Assembly: GCF_900095175.1 (NCBI RefSeq)
Contig: NZ_LT606946.1
Coordinates: 1,333,417 to 1,397,416, forward strand
Reading direction: 5' to 3'
Source of the DNA: Polynucleobacter necessarius
GTDB taxonomy: Bacteria; Pseudomonadota; Gammaproteobacteria; Burkholderiales; Burkholderiaceae
Length of the DNA stretch: 64,000 bases
Position numbers and translations under genes: made by a program. The notes beneath the pieces were generated by a model. That model was not told the origin of the DNA. It worked only from the letters and a program-made list of their open reading frames with translations, and did no database searches. Position 1 is the first letter of the stretch. Every line of letters begins with the position of its first letter. Positions 36,461 to 47,652 of this stretch are shown piece by piece.

Positions 36461-37684
36461 CTAGCTTACCCAGCCATTACGGCGTTCATATAGAAGAACA
36501 AATAGAACACCCCAGATCACTATAGCGAAATATGCCCAAACCCAAGCAATTTGCGAGCTACGTGAACCCGTTAAATCAAGCACAAATCCAAAAATCGCCG
36601 GACCCAACAAGCCGCCACCAAAACCCATTAAAGAATGGAGACCCATTGCAGCACCTTTAATATTTTCTTGCGCACTCACCACCAAACCCGCAGTTAAAGT
36701 AGCAGAATCGGCCATAATAAAAATCGCGTGCCCCGTGGCCAAAGCAACAATTAACCACCAAGATTGTCCGGTTGATAGAGCCAGCGCCATACCAAATGCT
36801 GCACTAGTCAGCATGACAAAGAAGATCCATTTTTGACGCCCTATTCTCAAGGCAATCTCATTTCCCGTAATGGATGCTGGAACACCAAAAAAGTTAATGA
36901 CACCAGCAAGGGTGGTAGCGGTTAAGAGAAAAGAGTCACCAGTCGTGATTGCACAGAAAGCAAAAAAGGCAACCAACCAACTACGAGAAGCAAATAATTC
37001 GATCGAATGTACGGTGCATCCAAAAATAAAGCCTGAAGCTGTTTTATCTTGTAAAACTAAGCGCCATTTATCAACCGGAAAAATATCGTGCAATCGAATA
37101 TGAATAGGGCCGTGCCATTTTTCATGAGTGAGTGCAGGGATAAATATCAGCACAATCAATAATGCGGTAAATGGGCCTAAGGCAATGATTCCAAAAACAT
37201 AACGCCAACCCAATCCATCCAATATCCAGCCAGAGCAAAGATATGAAAAGCCAGTACCAATACCAAAGAAAGCGGTATAAAAAGCAATGTGGCGACTCAA
37301 TTCTCCAGTCTTAATACGATCAGAAAGAATCTTTAAGCCAGGCATATAGGTGCCCGCTAAACCAGCCCCATTAATCGCCATAAGATCAGGGCAGTCCAGA
37401 AGTTATAAGCAAGGATGCCCATGCCAAGCAATCCACAGGTGGCTAAAAGACCGCCTACAAGATAGACTTTTTTTGCGTCGACACGATCTGTCAACGCTGT
37501 TGCCAAAGGAACCATCAGCATATAGCCGAAAAAAAGCGCTCGCAATTAAACCCGATTGCAAATTACTGAGATGCCATTCGTCTTGCAATGTTGTTAACAC
37601 GACAGCGTAGCAAGCGAAACCTAGCAGCGCGCAGGTTTGCGCCATGAGCATGAAGGGGGTGTAACCGGTAGGTTTAAAGCGCAT
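36461..37684 (-). pseudogene. MFS transporter, two frameshifts
   Basis: Three frames carry one major-facilitator protein: MRFKPTGYTPFMLMAQTCAL to SGLIASAF, then FGYMLMVPLATALTDRVDAK to LWRLMGL, then GLAGTYMPGLKILSDR to the stop at 36461. The first shift is an extra base in A7 at 37529-37535. The second is one base missing at CC 37362-37363; restoring it gives MGLGLAGTYMPG. The restored protein is about 408 residues with 12 helices, of unknown substrate. It follows ccoI by 28 bases on the same strand. Confidence 0.85.
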
Positions 37685-37689
37685 AGGGC

Positions 37690-38444
37690 TTACTGCTGAC
37701 TACGACCCGGTGAATCCTGGAAGCCATTCGAGCGGAAAGTGAGAACGAGAGTATCTCTATAGCCGTGAGACCCTAAGGGCTGAATGGGGGTGGATTCATG
37801 AATCATGCGTTCATCATTCATTAACAATAAAGACCAAGGCTCAGAAAGGGTAAATCTCAAACCAGCAGAACCATTCGCATCAAAGATGCGAGTCTCACCA
37901 CCCTTAATATCAACCCGGTTGAGTAAAAAGACGGCTACAAAATCTACGCCATCGCGATGCGCACCTTCTGGTGTTGGTCGACCAATTCCATCAGTCGTAT
38001 CAATCCGAAATTGGTATGCCTCAACAAACCAAGTATTCACCTGCTTAACGCCACTTAATATGTTGGCCAGTCCTAGCAAAAGAGATTGCCAGGCAGGATT
38101 ATTTGTGAGCTGAGCCTGCGAGGGTTCAAACCAACGCTCGATACCTCCATGCAAGGCGTTGTAGTCAACAGACTGCCAATGGGCGCGATGCGGTACTATG
38201 GTCAGACTATCGCCCTTCATCTCGAAGCTTGAATGGCGTCGAAAGCGGTAGCGCCCCCATCCTTTAGATAAGGATCGCGTGGCAAACCTTCCCAAAACTG
38301 GTTGAGACTTAAGAGCTGCTCTAGATCCACATGCGCTATTTTCGCCACATCCTGTGAGGACAGGACTGCATAACCCTGCTCTCGCAAAGATTGGGGCAAT
38401 TCTTTAACGGGAGTCAGCGGGGGCAACAGGCTTGAGAGATTCAT
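37690..38444 (-). pseudogene. 2OG-Fe(II) dioxygenase family protein, frameshifted
   Basis: The N-terminal frame from ATG 38444 (MNLSSLLPPLTPVKELPQSL to RDPYLKDGG) and the C-terminal frame (RYRFRRHSSFEMKG to the stop at 37690) join if one C is added to the C5 run at 38254-38258. The C-terminal part has the HxD iron site in GAHRDGVDF, then GGETRIFD, as in the 2OG-Fe dioxygenase family that includes amino-acid hydroxylases. Substrate is unknown. The restored protein would be about 250 residues. Confidence 0.83.
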
Positions 38445-38473
38445 GGGTTTATTTTAGGCGTTTAGCAATCAAC

Positions 38474-39801
38474 TTAGGAATGCAAATTCAAACGGCTACG
38501 CACCTCTCCTACATGCCCCTTTAAGTCGTATAGCTCTTTTGCGTCCAGCATAGAAACCTTGATATTGCCTACCCTTCTCTCAATATCCGTTAATTCCTTA
38601 AAGTTCTTTTCCATCAGGTCTGGATTAGCAGCGTTTTTCCCTATCACCTTCAGCTCTTCATAAACTCTAGATAATTTGAGTCGTAATAACAAGTTCTTGG
38701 CTGCAGGAATATACGTAAACAAGGGAATAAAAATCACCAACAGAGGGATGACGATTTTTGCGAATCGCCCAATCCAGATTGCAGTCCAGAAAGGCAAATG
38801 GCGATGCAATAAAGAAGGTCCATCTTTTAAATAGATTTCTGCATCCACATGCAAAGGAAAATCAAGACCGGTGCCCGATGGAAACTCTCCTGGCTTTTGT
38901 AAATAGGCATAGGATTTCAGAATATCATAAGTATCGCCAAGCAATAATGTCGCCAAAGCAGGACTAATGTCTTCCTTGCCCACTAAAGTAGCTGTTGCTG
39001 CTAATACCTGAATATCTTGGCGTGGCAAGTCATACTCAATACTTACCACTCCACGCGGCACTGTTACCTTAGAAAGAAATGGGAATAAATGAACATAAGC
39101 TTCAGTCTGCTCAAAACTCATTAAGCGGATGCCGGGAGTTTCATAAAAATTTTTAAGTAAAGGTGCCTCAGCAGCGCTCACCAAAAAAATGGCGTCTAAC
39201 CCCCCCTTTTTTTGAACTTTTCTAATGCCTCCAGCAGCTTGAGCTTTTCAGCGTGGATATCGTTCATACCGATTCCGCTTGCCTCGAGCAATTTCGAGGC
39301 TAAATTTAAGGTACCACTTCCTTCATTGCCGATGGAGACGCGCTTGCCTTTCAGCTGGCTCAGCAGACCCAAACGTCCAGACTCATTAGGAAAACTAGCC
39401 TCTCGATACCAAACCCATACAGGCTCATAAAACAGCCCTGCAATAGAAACCAGGTTGGGATGTTGAGATAAATCTGCCACTCCACCTTGAACCATTGCAA
39501 AATCGACACCTGAATGCGGATCATTTAATAAGGCCAAGTTATCACTTGTGCCACCAGTAGTTCTCAAGCGCAGAGAAATTCTTTCCTCAGCAAGCTCTTT
39601 CTGAAGTCTTTCACCAAACTGCTGATACAAGCCAGTAGGAAATCCTGTTGCCAATTCGATGGACCTAGGTGGTGGTGGCACCAAAACCCACAAGGTAGCA
39701 AAAAGTGTCGCCACTAGCACTAAAAAGGCTACGCCAAATGCGATAGGGTTATAGATATTTTTACGTATGAAGTCCATAAGAATTCTTCTTGTTTTTGCCA
39801 T
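38474..39801 (-). pseudogene. Membrane-anchored TAXI-like receptor protein, frameshifted
   Basis: The first frame (39801-39196) has an N-terminal membrane helix, then RSIELATGFPTGLYQQFGER, a TAXI-type start, up to LEKFKK. The second (to 38474) continues DAIFLVSAAEAPLLKNFYE and contains a further helix near IVIPLLVIFIPLFTYIPAA and a helical tail. The junction is a run of seven A and seven G (7 C and 7 T at 39200-39213). Removing one base gives KKGGLDAIFLVS. The protein belongs to the TAXI receptors with C-terminal membrane segments, about 442 residues. Its permease is not nearby. Confidence 0.83.
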
Positions 39802-39893
39802 TATGCCCCGAGCCCATAGATCAAGAGCGGAATGAATTCATCTGGATTCATTTAGGATAAGATGAATGTTTTCAAAGAATCCTTAGGATCGAA

Positions 39894-40658
39894 ATGAACT
39901 CAAACCTCAATAAGGTAGCTCTGGTTACAGGAGTTGGAACGGGTATCGGCAAGGCGGCTGCAAAAGCGCTGCTCAAGGGCGGCTTTCAAGTTGTCTTAAC
40001 TGGCAGAAACCTTGAGAAGCTGAATAAAGCTATTCAAGATATTGGCGGGAATAGCCAAAACTGCTTAGCTCTTGCCTGCGACGTGGGTAGGCCAGAACAA
40101 GTAAAGCAGTTATTTTCAGAGATTCAAAAACACTTTGGCCGCATTGATGTGCTCTTTAATAATGCGGGTATGGGTGCTCCAGCAATCCCGATGGAAGAAA
40201 TCAGCTACGAACAATGGATGAACGTGGTCAATGCCAACCTTTGCGGGGCTTTTCTTTGCTCGCAAGAAGCAATTCGCATGATGAAGGCACAATCACCTCA
40301 AGGTGGCCGCATCATCAACAATGGTTCCATCTCAGCACATGCGCCACGCCCAATGTCTGCTCCTTACTCATCTACCAAGCATGCCATCACTGGACTAACT
40401 AAGTCCATTGCCCTAGATGGTCGGCCGTTTAATATTACCTGCGGTCAAATCGATATTGGTAATGCGGGTACTGAAATGACTATCCCTATGGCTGCCGGAA
40501 TTTTGCAAGCCGATGGCTCAAAGAAGGCTGAGCCATTAATGGACGTCGTGGATCATGTTGGGCAAGCCGTACTGCACATGGCTCAACTGCCTCCAGAGAG
40601 CAACATTCTGACGATGACCATCATGGCAAGCAATATGCCATTTGTTGGACGAGGCTAA
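39894..40658 (+). CDS. Short-chain dehydrogenase/reductase (SDR)
   Basis: The 254-residue classical SDR has the NAD(P) loop [18 protein letters not shown] at about residue 90 ([10 protein letters not shown]), and catalytic Ser-Tyr-Lys in GSISAHAP ... PYSSTKHA. Substrate is unknown. It stands alone, converging on the ccmI remnant at its stop codon. It is intact, although the genes on its left are all broken. Confidence 0.88.
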   Translation: MNSNLNKVALVTGVGTGIGKAAAKALLKGGFQVVLTGRNLEKLNKAIQDIGGNSQNCLALACDVGRPEQVKQLFSEIQKHFGRIDVLFNNAGMGAPAIPMEEISYEQWMNVVNANLCGAFLCSQEAIRMMKAQSPQGGRIINNGSISAHAPRPMSAPYSSTKHAITGLTKSIALDGRPFNITCGQIDIGNAGTEMTIPMAAGILQADGSKKAEPLMDVVDHVGQAVLHMAQLPPESNILTMTIMASNMPFVGRG

Positions 40659-41847
40659 TTAAGGTCTAACCTGATCGATCAACAAGCGGGCATCTGTCGT
40701 GCCCACTTTGATAGTTTGTGCAGAAGAAATCAGGTCGCCAGATTCTGGCATTGCCATACCCGTTTTGGAAATACGCACCTCAACTGATACCTCAGGTAAT
40801 TGAGAGATCAAGGCATTTGGGCTCATTGCCAAAGCATCATTTAAAACAAAGCTTACTGGGAATGTAGTCACTGGGGTTTTAAGAACTGCTACTGGCATAC
40901 GTTCACCAGGCTTACGAGCAATCACCATCAAAGTATCACCCGCCTTGACTTTAGATTGCAGTGCGGAGGATATTCCCACTCGCCCACTCACCCCTCGATT
41001 ATTGATTGCTGGTGTAGTAGCAGGTGCTAGCCCACCCTTGCTGCGTGCTTCAGCAATAGAACCGGCAATTGCACGCGCCTCATCTGTTTCAGGGGGCAAT
41101 TGCTTTTCTAGTTTTTCCCAAGACTGCACTGCGACTTTGTAGTTTTGCGCATTAAAAGCTGCAGTTCCAGAAAGCCACAAGGCCAATAAATTACTTGGAT
41201 CCAGCGTCAAAGCTTTATTGAGTAATTACTGTGGTTTACCAGCGAAGTTACCATTCGCATTAGCTGCTAATACATCGGCATAGTCAGCCAATAGCTGTGG
41301 ATCAGCGTCCACAAAAGAGCCTGCACGAGCATAGGCTTTTGCGGCCTCAGCATTCCGACCCAAAATTCGGTAGGAGCGCGCTAGCATGGCCCAGCCCTTT
41401 AGGTTGTCAGGCTCTCTCTATCTTGGCAGCAAACTCAGCCACCATCTTTTCAACAGCCTCTTGAGTCATTGGCTGCTCAGCACTCTTTTCAGCAATTCGA
41501 GTGGCGTCACCAAGATAGAAATAAAAACCCGCTGAAAGCACCGCTACAAACAGACAAATCCCAACAATAGTTTTCTTTGAGGAACCCAATACAGCGAGAT
41601 CATCCGCCTCATCCGTATCTTGAAAAAGGCGTTGACGCATTTCTGCATGAGCTTGCTCATAATTATCAGCATCAACCCTGCCCGCCAAACAATCAGCTTC
41701 GAGCTTATCGAGCTCCTCCCGATAAATAGCGGCATTCATCTGACGACGAGAAGTTTCCGACTCTTTGGCCGGGAAAAATAATGGGCGTAGCAATAACACC
41801 AAGACCAAGATCAACAAAAGGAGAGCGGATATTAAAAAACTAGTCAT
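40659..41847 (-). pseudogene. ccmI: Cytochrome c maturation protein CcmI, truncated by a 2-bp loss and a nonsense codon
   Basis: CcmI (CycH) is the apocytochrome c chaperone of the haem-ligation complex. From ATG 41847 a 146-residue product can be made: helix MTSFLISALLLLILV, a loop with a helical EELDKLEADCLAGR, a second helix at about 103-120, then a stop. It ends at KIERA because the GA repeat (CTCTCTC, 41412-41418) seems to have lost two bases; adding them gives IEREPDNLKGWAMLARSY, the first TPR. A second lesion is TAA at 41226-41228 within GKPQ*LLNKALTLDP. The C-terminal TPR half is thus dead, while the N-terminal membrane half stays intact. It overlaps ccmH by 8 bases. Confidence 0.88.
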
Positions 41848-42343
41848 GTGCATTTTCTGTTGAACTGGATTTTGTATCCCGAAGTAATGCATCAATACGA
41901 CGATTGTCCTCTGCGGACAGCGTAGTACTTGGCACATTTTGATTTCTGCGGCGTAGATAAATCAATAGACCAATAATGCCAGCAAGCAAAATCACAAAAG
42001 GGCCAATCCATAAAAGCCAAGTGATCGGCTTTACAGGTGGGCGATATAAGACAAAGTCGCCGTAGCGCTCCACCATAAATTCCCGAATTTGTTTGTCGGT
42101 TTTACCTTCGCCAATCAAAATCCGAATTTCTTTACGCAAATCATTCGCTAAATCAGATCGTGATCCCGCAAGGGATTCATTCTGGCAAACCAAGCAACGC
42201 ATTTCTTCTGAAATGGTAATGAGGCGCTGCTCGGTAACTGGATCATCCGCAAGCGGGGTTGCATCTTTAGCTAAAGCAACATTCATCGTGCAAGCAATCA
42301 CAATACTTGTAAAAGTCGATAGGATTAGCCTATGCAATATCAC
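41840..42343 (-). CDS. ccmH: Cytochrome c maturation protein CcmH
   Basis: The 167-residue thioredoxin-like apocytochrome reductase has a signal peptide at residues 1-25, the redox motif RCLVCQNESLAGS at about 50, and one C-terminal helix (ITWLLWIGPFVILLAGIIGLL). It reduces apocytochrome Cys before haem ligation. The start overlaps the ccmG stop by four bases. It is the one-domain CcmH form, in which a separate CcmI is normally expected. Confidence 0.93.
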   Translation of the reverse strand: MILHRLILSTFTSIVIACTMNVALAKDATPLADDPVTEQRLITISEEMRCLVCQNESLAGSRSDLANDLRKEIRILIGEGKTDKQIREFMVERYGDFVLYRPPVKPITWLLWIGPFVILLAGIIGLLIYLRRRNQNVPSTTLSAEDNRRIDALLRDTKSSSTENAHD

Positions 42344-42864
42344 TTGAGCTCACCCAATAGAGGAATAATCTTCTTGTTCAATAGCTCCATTGTGATTGGG
42401 CCGATATGCTTGAACCGAATCACCCCGGCCTTATCAATAACATATGTCTCTGGAACACCATACACACCATAGTCAATACCAACGCGGCCGTTAGCATCAA
42501 AGGCAGATAAAACGTAGGGATTGCCTTGGCGAGCAAGCATCGCCATCGCATCCTCACGCTTGTCTTTGTAATCCAAGCCAATAATCGGCGCAACACCCAA
42601 CTTACCTAACTCAACCAAAACGGGATGCTCTTCACGGCAAGCAACACACCAAGAAGCCCATACATTCAAAATCCAAGGCTGACCTTTCATGCTATCTGGC
42701 GAAAAGGTTTTTTGGGAATCAGCCAATTGAGGCAATTCAAAAGCCGGGGCTTGCTTACCAATCAGTGGCGAAGGTATTTCATGTGGATCGCGATTCAAGC
42801 CTATCGCTAAAAATCCAACCAAAATTACAAACAAGAAAAGTGGAATTATAAACTTGGCTTTCAT
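42340..42864 (-). CDS. ccmG: Thiol:disulfide interchange protein CcmG/DsbE
   Basis: The 174-residue membrane-anchored periplasmic thioredoxin has an N-terminal helix at 5-22 and the active site WASWCVACREEHPV near 71-84, then the GVYGVPETYVID cis-Pro loop. It reduces CcmH and apocytochromes in haem attachment. It overlaps ccmF by four bases. Intact. Confidence 0.93.
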   Translation of the reverse strand: MKAKFIIPLFLFVILVGFLAIGLNRDPHEIPSPLIGKQAPAFELPQLADSQKTFSPDSMKGQPWILNVWASWCVACREEHPVLVELGKLGVAPIIGLDYKDKREDAMAMLARQGNPYVLSAFDANGRVGIDYGVYGVPETYVIDKAGVIRFKHIGPITMELLNKKIIPLLGELK

Positions 42865-44777
42865 GCTGCTGCCTTGCGTAATTTCATACGATAGCGCTTA
42901 TCGGACATTGCCAAAACGCCACCCAGAGCCATTAATAGACAACCACCCCAAATCCAATCGACAAAAGGCTTGCAATAGACGCGTACAGCCCATGCTTTAT
43001 CTTCGAGCTCTTCACCCAAGGAGACATAGATATCTCTAGTGAGGCCTGCATCAATTGCAGCCTCAGTCATTGGCATAGTTGAAGAAAAGTAGCTTCGTTT
43101 TTCTGGGTACATCGTAGCTTCCAACTTGCCATTACGAGAAAGCAAGAAAGTGCCTCGCATTGCGTTGTAGTTTGGGCCAGGCACAGTGGCAACGCTTTGA
43201 AGTTGAATTTGGTAACCACCAACACTGACACTTTCACCAGGAAGCATGCGTACGTCCTTTTCTTCTTGGTACGCACCCACCATGGTAACGCCAATAACGA
43301 ACACTGCTATCCCTAGATGCGCTACCTGCATGCCAATAAAGGAGCGGGTAGGCTTACCTGCTTTTGCCTGACGAATGATCTGCAAAACACCTGAGGAGAT
43401 CACCCAGAATGCTAATAAGAAACCAAGGCTACTGAGCCAAGTAAATTCACCCATGATGAAGGGAATCAAAGCGGCAGCAATCACCGCCACTAGAGCTGCA
43501 ATCCATAAGCGCCTAATGACATCCACAAGATTGGAGTTCTTCCAATTGGTCCAGGGCCCAATTCCCATTAAGACCAGCAAAGGAATCATGATGGGCACAA
43601 ATACGCTATTGAAGTATGGAGGACCTACTGAGATCTTTCCCAGGTGGAGAGCAATCAGCAAGGGATAGAGCGTACCCAAGAGCACTGATGCGGCCGATAC
43701 CACCAAGAAAACATTGCCGAGCAAAATAAAGGTTTCGCGGGAGGTGAAAGTGAACTTACCACCCAGCGTACTTTTGGGAGCGCGCCAAGCGTAGAGAGTT
43801 AAAGAAGAGCCCACTACCAGTACCAAGAAAATCAAAATAAAGATGCCGCGCTTAGGGTCAGTTGCAAATGCATGTACTGAAGTGAGCACTCCAGAGCGCA
43901 CTAAGAATGTTCCTAAGAGTGAAAGCGAGAAAGCCGTAATTGCCAACAGCACTGTCCAACTCTTAAATCCACCACGCTTCTCAGTAACCGCAAGCGAATG
44001 CAGCAAAGCAGTGCCAACTAACCAGGGAATGAATGAGGCATTCTCAACAGGATCCCAGAACCACCAGCCACCCCAACCCAACTCGTAATAAGCCCACCAA
44101 GAGCCTAGTGCAATACCCAGAGTTAAAAATACCCAGGCAGCCGTTGTCCAAGGGCGTGACCAGCGCGCCCAAGCAGCATCAAGGCGACCAGATAATAAAG
44201 AAGCAATTGCAAATGCAAACGCTACTGAAAAGCCAACATAACCCATATACAACATGGGTGGATGAAATACCAATCCTGGATCTTGTAAGAGCGGATTAAG
44301 TGATCGCCCCTCCTGAGCAGCTGGCAACAATCGCTCAAAGGGGTTAGAAGTTAAAAGAACAAATAAGAGTAGTCCCGTGATGACCAAGCCCAATACACCA
44401 ATGACACGAGCCACCATAAACTCATCCAAGGCTTTGGAAAGTTGGGCCACTAAAAATGTCCAAGTCGATAGCAAGAAAACCCACAACAATAGAGAGCCTT
44501 CATGACCACCCCAGACCGCACCCAAACGGTAGATGACTGGCATTTGTGAATTGGAATGATCTGCAACATAGAGCACAGAAAAATCATTCCTATAAAAGCT
44601 CCACGCCAAGATGACAAAGGCAATAGCGAGCAATAAGAAAACGGTTTGCGCAGCTGGCCTAGCTAACAAAATCCACTCACGGCGACTTTGATGTGCACCG
44701 ACTAATGGAAGAATTCCCTGAAGAATGGCAACACATAAAGCGAGGATTAACGCGTAATGCCCAAACTCAGGAATCAT
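42861..44777 (-). CDS. ccmF: Haem lyase CcmF
   Basis: The 638-residue polytopic membrane protein has about 15 helices and the haem-handling WWD motif in [16 protein letters not shown]. His residues flank periplasmic loops, as in GHEGSLLLW. CcmF removes haem from CcmE and ligates it to CXXCH sites together with CcmH and CcmI. It overlaps both ccmE and ccmG by four bases. Full length and intact. Confidence 0.95.
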   Translation of the reverse strand: MIPEFGHYALILALCVAILQGILPLVGAHQSRREWILLARPAAQTVFLLLAIAFVILAWSFYRNDFSVLYVADHSNSQMPVIYRLGAVWGGHEGSLLLWVFLLSTWTFLVAQLSKALDEFMVARVIGVLGLVITGLLLFVLLTSNPFERLLPAAQEGRSLNPLLQDPGLVFHPPMLYMGYVGFSVAFAFAIASLLSGRLDAAWARWSRPWTTAAWVFLTLGIALGSWWAYYELGWGGWWFWDPVENASFIPWLVGTALLHSLAVTEKRGGFKSWTVLLAITAFSLSLLGTFLVRSGVLTSVHAFATDPKRGIFILIFLVLVVGSSLTLYAWRAPKSTLGGKFTFTSRETFILLGNVFLVVSAASVLLGTLYPLLIALHLGKISVGPPYFNSVFVPIMIPLLVLMGIGPWTNWKNSNLVDVIRRLWIAALVAVIAAALIPFIMGEFTWLSSLGFLLAFWVISSGVLQIIRQAKAGKPTRSFIGMQVAHLGIAVFVIGVTMVGAYQEEKDVRMLPGESVSVGGYQIQLQSVATVPGPNYNAMRGTFLLSRNGKLEATMYPEKRSYFSSTMPMTEAAIDAGLTRDIYVSLGEELEDKAWAVRVYCKPFVDWIWGGCLLMALGGVLAMSDKRYRMKLRKAAA

Positions 44778-45208
44778 TGTTTATTTCCATTTTTTTGAGC
44801 CTGCTCCAAAGCATGCTTGGCCTCTGGTGGCATGTAGTTCTCATCATGCTTAGCCAGCACTTCGCTAGCAACAAATTGTCCATCCGGATTTAGGTGACCT
44901 TGAATAACCGCACCCTTTCCTTCTTTAAATAAATCCGGAAGAATGCCTGTATAGGCAACAGGAATATCTTTCGCCATATCGGTAATCACAAAGTGGACAG
45001 TCAAACCATCTCGCTTGACTGATCCATCTTTGACCATACCGCCAATCCGAAAGACTTGACCAGCGGGTGACTTACCAGCAGCAACTTCGCTTGGGATGAC
45101 ATACAAAGCGATATTGCTATTTAGCGCATTCAAAATTAATACTGCCGCGATGCCAATCGCAATGAGTGCGCCAACAATAATGGCGGCCCGTTTATGTCTT
45201 GGTTTCAC
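44774..45208 (-). CDS. ccmE: Haem chaperone CcmE
   Basis: The 144-residue protein has an N-terminal helix at 8-27, an OB-fold periplasmic domain ([19 protein letters not shown]) and the covalent haem His in [13 protein letters not shown] near residue 125. It carries haem from CcmABCD to CcmF. It overlaps ccmD and ccmF by four bases. Intact. Confidence 0.94.
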   Translation of the reverse strand: MKPRHKRAAIIVGALIAIGIAAVLILNALNSNIALYVIPSEVAAGKSPAGQVFRIGGMVKDGSVKRDGLTVHFVITDMAKDIPVAYTGILPDLFKEGKGAVIQGHLNPDGQFVASEVLAKHDENYMPPEAKHALEQAQKNGNKQ

Positions 45209-45396
45209 TTGCCGCCCTTTTGATCAAACCATTCCGCCATCACTTCACGCTGAAATCTTCGCACAATAAGCTTGTGTCGCGCCCGAACAGCCAAGGGCTC
45301 AAGCAAGAGCACTAAGGCACAAACGCCAAAGCTACTCCATACATAGAGCGCATAACCCTCCATTGCAAAGAATTCAGCCGGACTATTCCACATCAA
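45205..45396 (-). CDS. ccmD: Haem exporter protein CcmD
   Basis: The 63-residue protein has one helix ([18 protein letters not shown]) followed by a basic region ([14 protein letters not shown]), the usual CcmD layout. It helps release haem-CcmE from CcmC. Four-base overlaps link it to ccmC and ccmE. Confidence 0.88.
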   Translation of the reverse strand: MMWNSPAEFFAMEGYALYVWSSFGVCALVLLLEPLAVRARHKLIVRRFQREVMAEWFDQKGGK

Positions 45397-46163
45397 CGCT
45401 TTACCTCGTTTAATTGCTTAACCCAGTCAGTATGGGCCTCGCGCTCCAAAATGATGGCGCGCACACGCATTAACCCTACTGCGATTGAGTACATCCAGAA
45501 GCATAAAGCCATTAATAACATTCCCCACAGCATGGTCTGGGCCATGGCCGGAGCCTTAGTTAGGGAAACAGAGGCACCTTGATGCAAGGTATTCCACCAT
45601 TTCACTGAAAAATAAATGATGGGGACATTGACTACGCCAACTAAAGCCAAAATTGCACCTGCTTTATCAGCACGGCGAACATTATCAATCGATGCTTGCA
45701 GGGCGATAAATCCAAGGTATAGAAAAAGCAGAATTAACTCGGAAGTTAAGCGTGCATCCCATACCCACCATGCGCCCCACATGGGTTTACCCCAGAAGGC
45801 TCCAGTCCATAGAGATAAAAAAGCCATCCAAGCACCAATTGGTGCAAGCGCCTGAGCCATCATGGCCGACAAACGCGCATTAAATATCAAGCCTAATCCA
45901 GCCCAAGCAGCCATCACTAAGTAGATGAACATCGACATCCAAGAGGCAGGTACGTGAACAAAAATAATGCGATAACCCTGACCTTGAACAGCATCTACCG
46001 GTGCCACAAAAAAACTGACCCACAATCCAGCAAGACCAAAAATAACCGTTAGCGCCCAAAACCAAGGAATCATTTTTCCAGCGAGTGGATAAAAGGTGCT
46101 CGGGCTCGAGAATTTGAACCAGTTAATGATGCGACTAGAAGATGGATTGTTTACATTACTCAT
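45393..46163 (-). CDS. ccmC: Haem exporter protein CcmC
   Basis: The 256-residue, six-helix protein has the WWD haem-binding motif in GAWWVWDARLTSEL and flanking His (FVHVPASWM, TLHQGASVS). It loads haem onto CcmE. It overlaps ccmB and ccmD by four bases. Intact. Confidence 0.94.
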   Translation of the reverse strand: MSNVNNPSSSRIINWFKFSSPSTFYPLAGKMIPWFWALTVIFGLAGLWVSFFVAPVDAVQGQGYRIIFVHVPASWMSMFIYLVMAAWAGLGLIFNARLSAMMAQALAPIGAWMAFLSLWTGAFWGKPMWGAWWVWDARLTSELILLFLYLGFIALQASIDNVRRADKAGAILALVGVVNVPIIYFSVKWWNTLHQGASVSLTKAPAMAQTMLWGMLLMALCFWMYSIAVGLMRVRAIILEREAHTDWVKQLNEVKR

Positions 46164-46825
46164 TCGATAGCAATCTTTACTGCAATAGCACTGACCCAGG
46201 GGATAAATGCTAATGCCAAAATCAATAAGGCGCCCAATAGGGAGAAATGTCCCGTGATATCAAGCCCTACGCTGCTGGCGTACACAGCACCAGCACCAAA
46301 AATCAATACAGGAATATACAGCGGCAGAATCAGCAGGCTCATTAAAACGCTGCCACCCCTTACCCCTAGAGTTAAAGCAGCTCCAATCGAACCCACTAAA
46401 GATAAAACTGGTGTCCCCAACAATAAAGATGCCATTAATACCTGCAAAGACTGAGCATCTAAATCAAACTGAATTCCAATCACCGGCGCCAGCAAGACCA
46501 AAGGCAGTCCGCATACCAACCAATGGGCAAGCACTTTGCCAAACACCGCTACTGTAAAGGAATTCGGGGACAAGGCCAATTGCTCTAGAGTGCCATCCGC
46601 GTAGTCAGCCGAGAACATCCGCTGCAAACCAAGTAATGTAGAAAGCAAGGCAGCAACCCAAATGACGCCGGGCGCAATTTTTCTTAGTAAAGCAGTATCA
46701 ACTCCGATTCCCAATGGGAACAGGCTGGTTACGATGACAAAGAAAAATAATGCAGTTAAGACCTCGCTCTTGCGACGCATCACTAGCAATAGATCACAAT
46801 GAACAATGGCTACAAAGTCGTTCAT
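46160..46825 (-). CDS. ccmB: Haem exporter ABC permease CcmB
   Basis: The 221-residue permease has six hydrophobic helices and family features such as FADYADGTLEQL (here SADYADGTLEQLAL). It pairs with CcmA to power release of haem-CcmE. It overlaps ccmA and ccmC by four bases. Intact. Confidence 0.93.
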   Translation of the reverse strand: MNDFVAIVHCDLLLVMRRKSEVLTALFFFVIVTSLFPLGIGVDTALLRKIAPGVIWVAALLSTLLGLQRMFSADYADGTLEQLALSPNSFTVAVFGKVLAHWLVCGLPLVLLAPVIGIQFDLDAQSLQVLMASLLLGTPVLSLVGSIGAALTLGVRGGSVLMSLLILPLYIPVLIFGAGAVYASSVGLDITGHFSLLGALLILALAFIPWVSAIAVKIAIE

Positions 46826-47469
46826 AGATCTAACACTCGCAGACCAGGAATAGATAGGGGTTGATGACTTGTGAGCACCACCAAACCATTGCGCTCAAGA
46901 TGATCTGCTATCAACCCTAGCAGCTCCTGGGCTGCATGAGTATCTAGGGCATTAAAAGGTTCATCCAAAATCCAAACTTGCGCCCGTCGCGTCACCATGC
47001 GAGCCATCAAGACACGCTTTTTTTGACCTGCAGACAAGCAATTGACAGGCAGATCTTCGCGTCCCTTCAGACCAAATCGCCATAGGGAGGCAAATGCATC
47101 TTGATCAGAAAGCAAGATGCCGTCAATCGCGGCATACATGCGCAAATTTTCAAGAGCGCTGAGATCTTCTTTCAAGGCATCGCGATGACCTAAAAATAAG
47201 AGCTTGCTGTGATACTCCGATGCCACTTCTTTGATGGAATGGCCATTCCATAAGATGCCACCAGACTCAGGGGAAGCTAAGCCGGTTAGTAAACGCAAAA
47301 GGCTGGTCTTACCAACCCCATTCTCACCCCGAATATGGAGGCACTGACCAGTAAGCAGCTGAAAATTCAATCCTGAAAACAACGTCCGCTCGCCTCGCAC
47401 GCAAGCAATCTCCCGAGCTTCAAGAGCTGTATTTGGAGATGCTGGGAAGGAAGAATAAGTGGCTGTCAT
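46822..47469 (-). CDS. ccmA: Haem exporter ABC ATPase CcmA
   Basis: The 215-residue ATPase has Walker A GENGVGKTSLLRLL, signature CLSAGQKKRV and Walker B VWILDEPFNAL. It is the first gene of the ccmABCDEFGH(I) unit. The 183 bases upstream hold no recognised element. Intact. Confidence 0.94.
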   Translation of the reverse strand: MTATYSSFPASPNTALEAREIACVRGERTLFSGLNFQLLTGQCLHIRGENGVGKTSLLRLLTGLASPESGGILWNGHSIKEVASEYHSKLLFLGHRDALKEDLSALENLRMYAAIDGILLSDQDAFASLWRFGLKGREDLPVNCLSAGQKKRVLMARMVTRRAQVWILDEPFNALDTHAAQELLGLIADHLERNGLVVLTSHQPLSIPGLRVLDL

Positions 47470-47652
47470 CGGAAGAAATGGCTTGAATCAAGCCACCTCA
47501 GGCATTGTCCAAGACCCACCAGGGACTGTCAAACGACCTAAAACAGCAATCGGAGAATAAATCTCTTTTAATTCAATCGCTTAGCTAATTATAGAGGCTA
47601 TTCAAGCAGAATAGGCGCCCAGAACACCTAGGATTGCCTATGGCAAAGCGCC

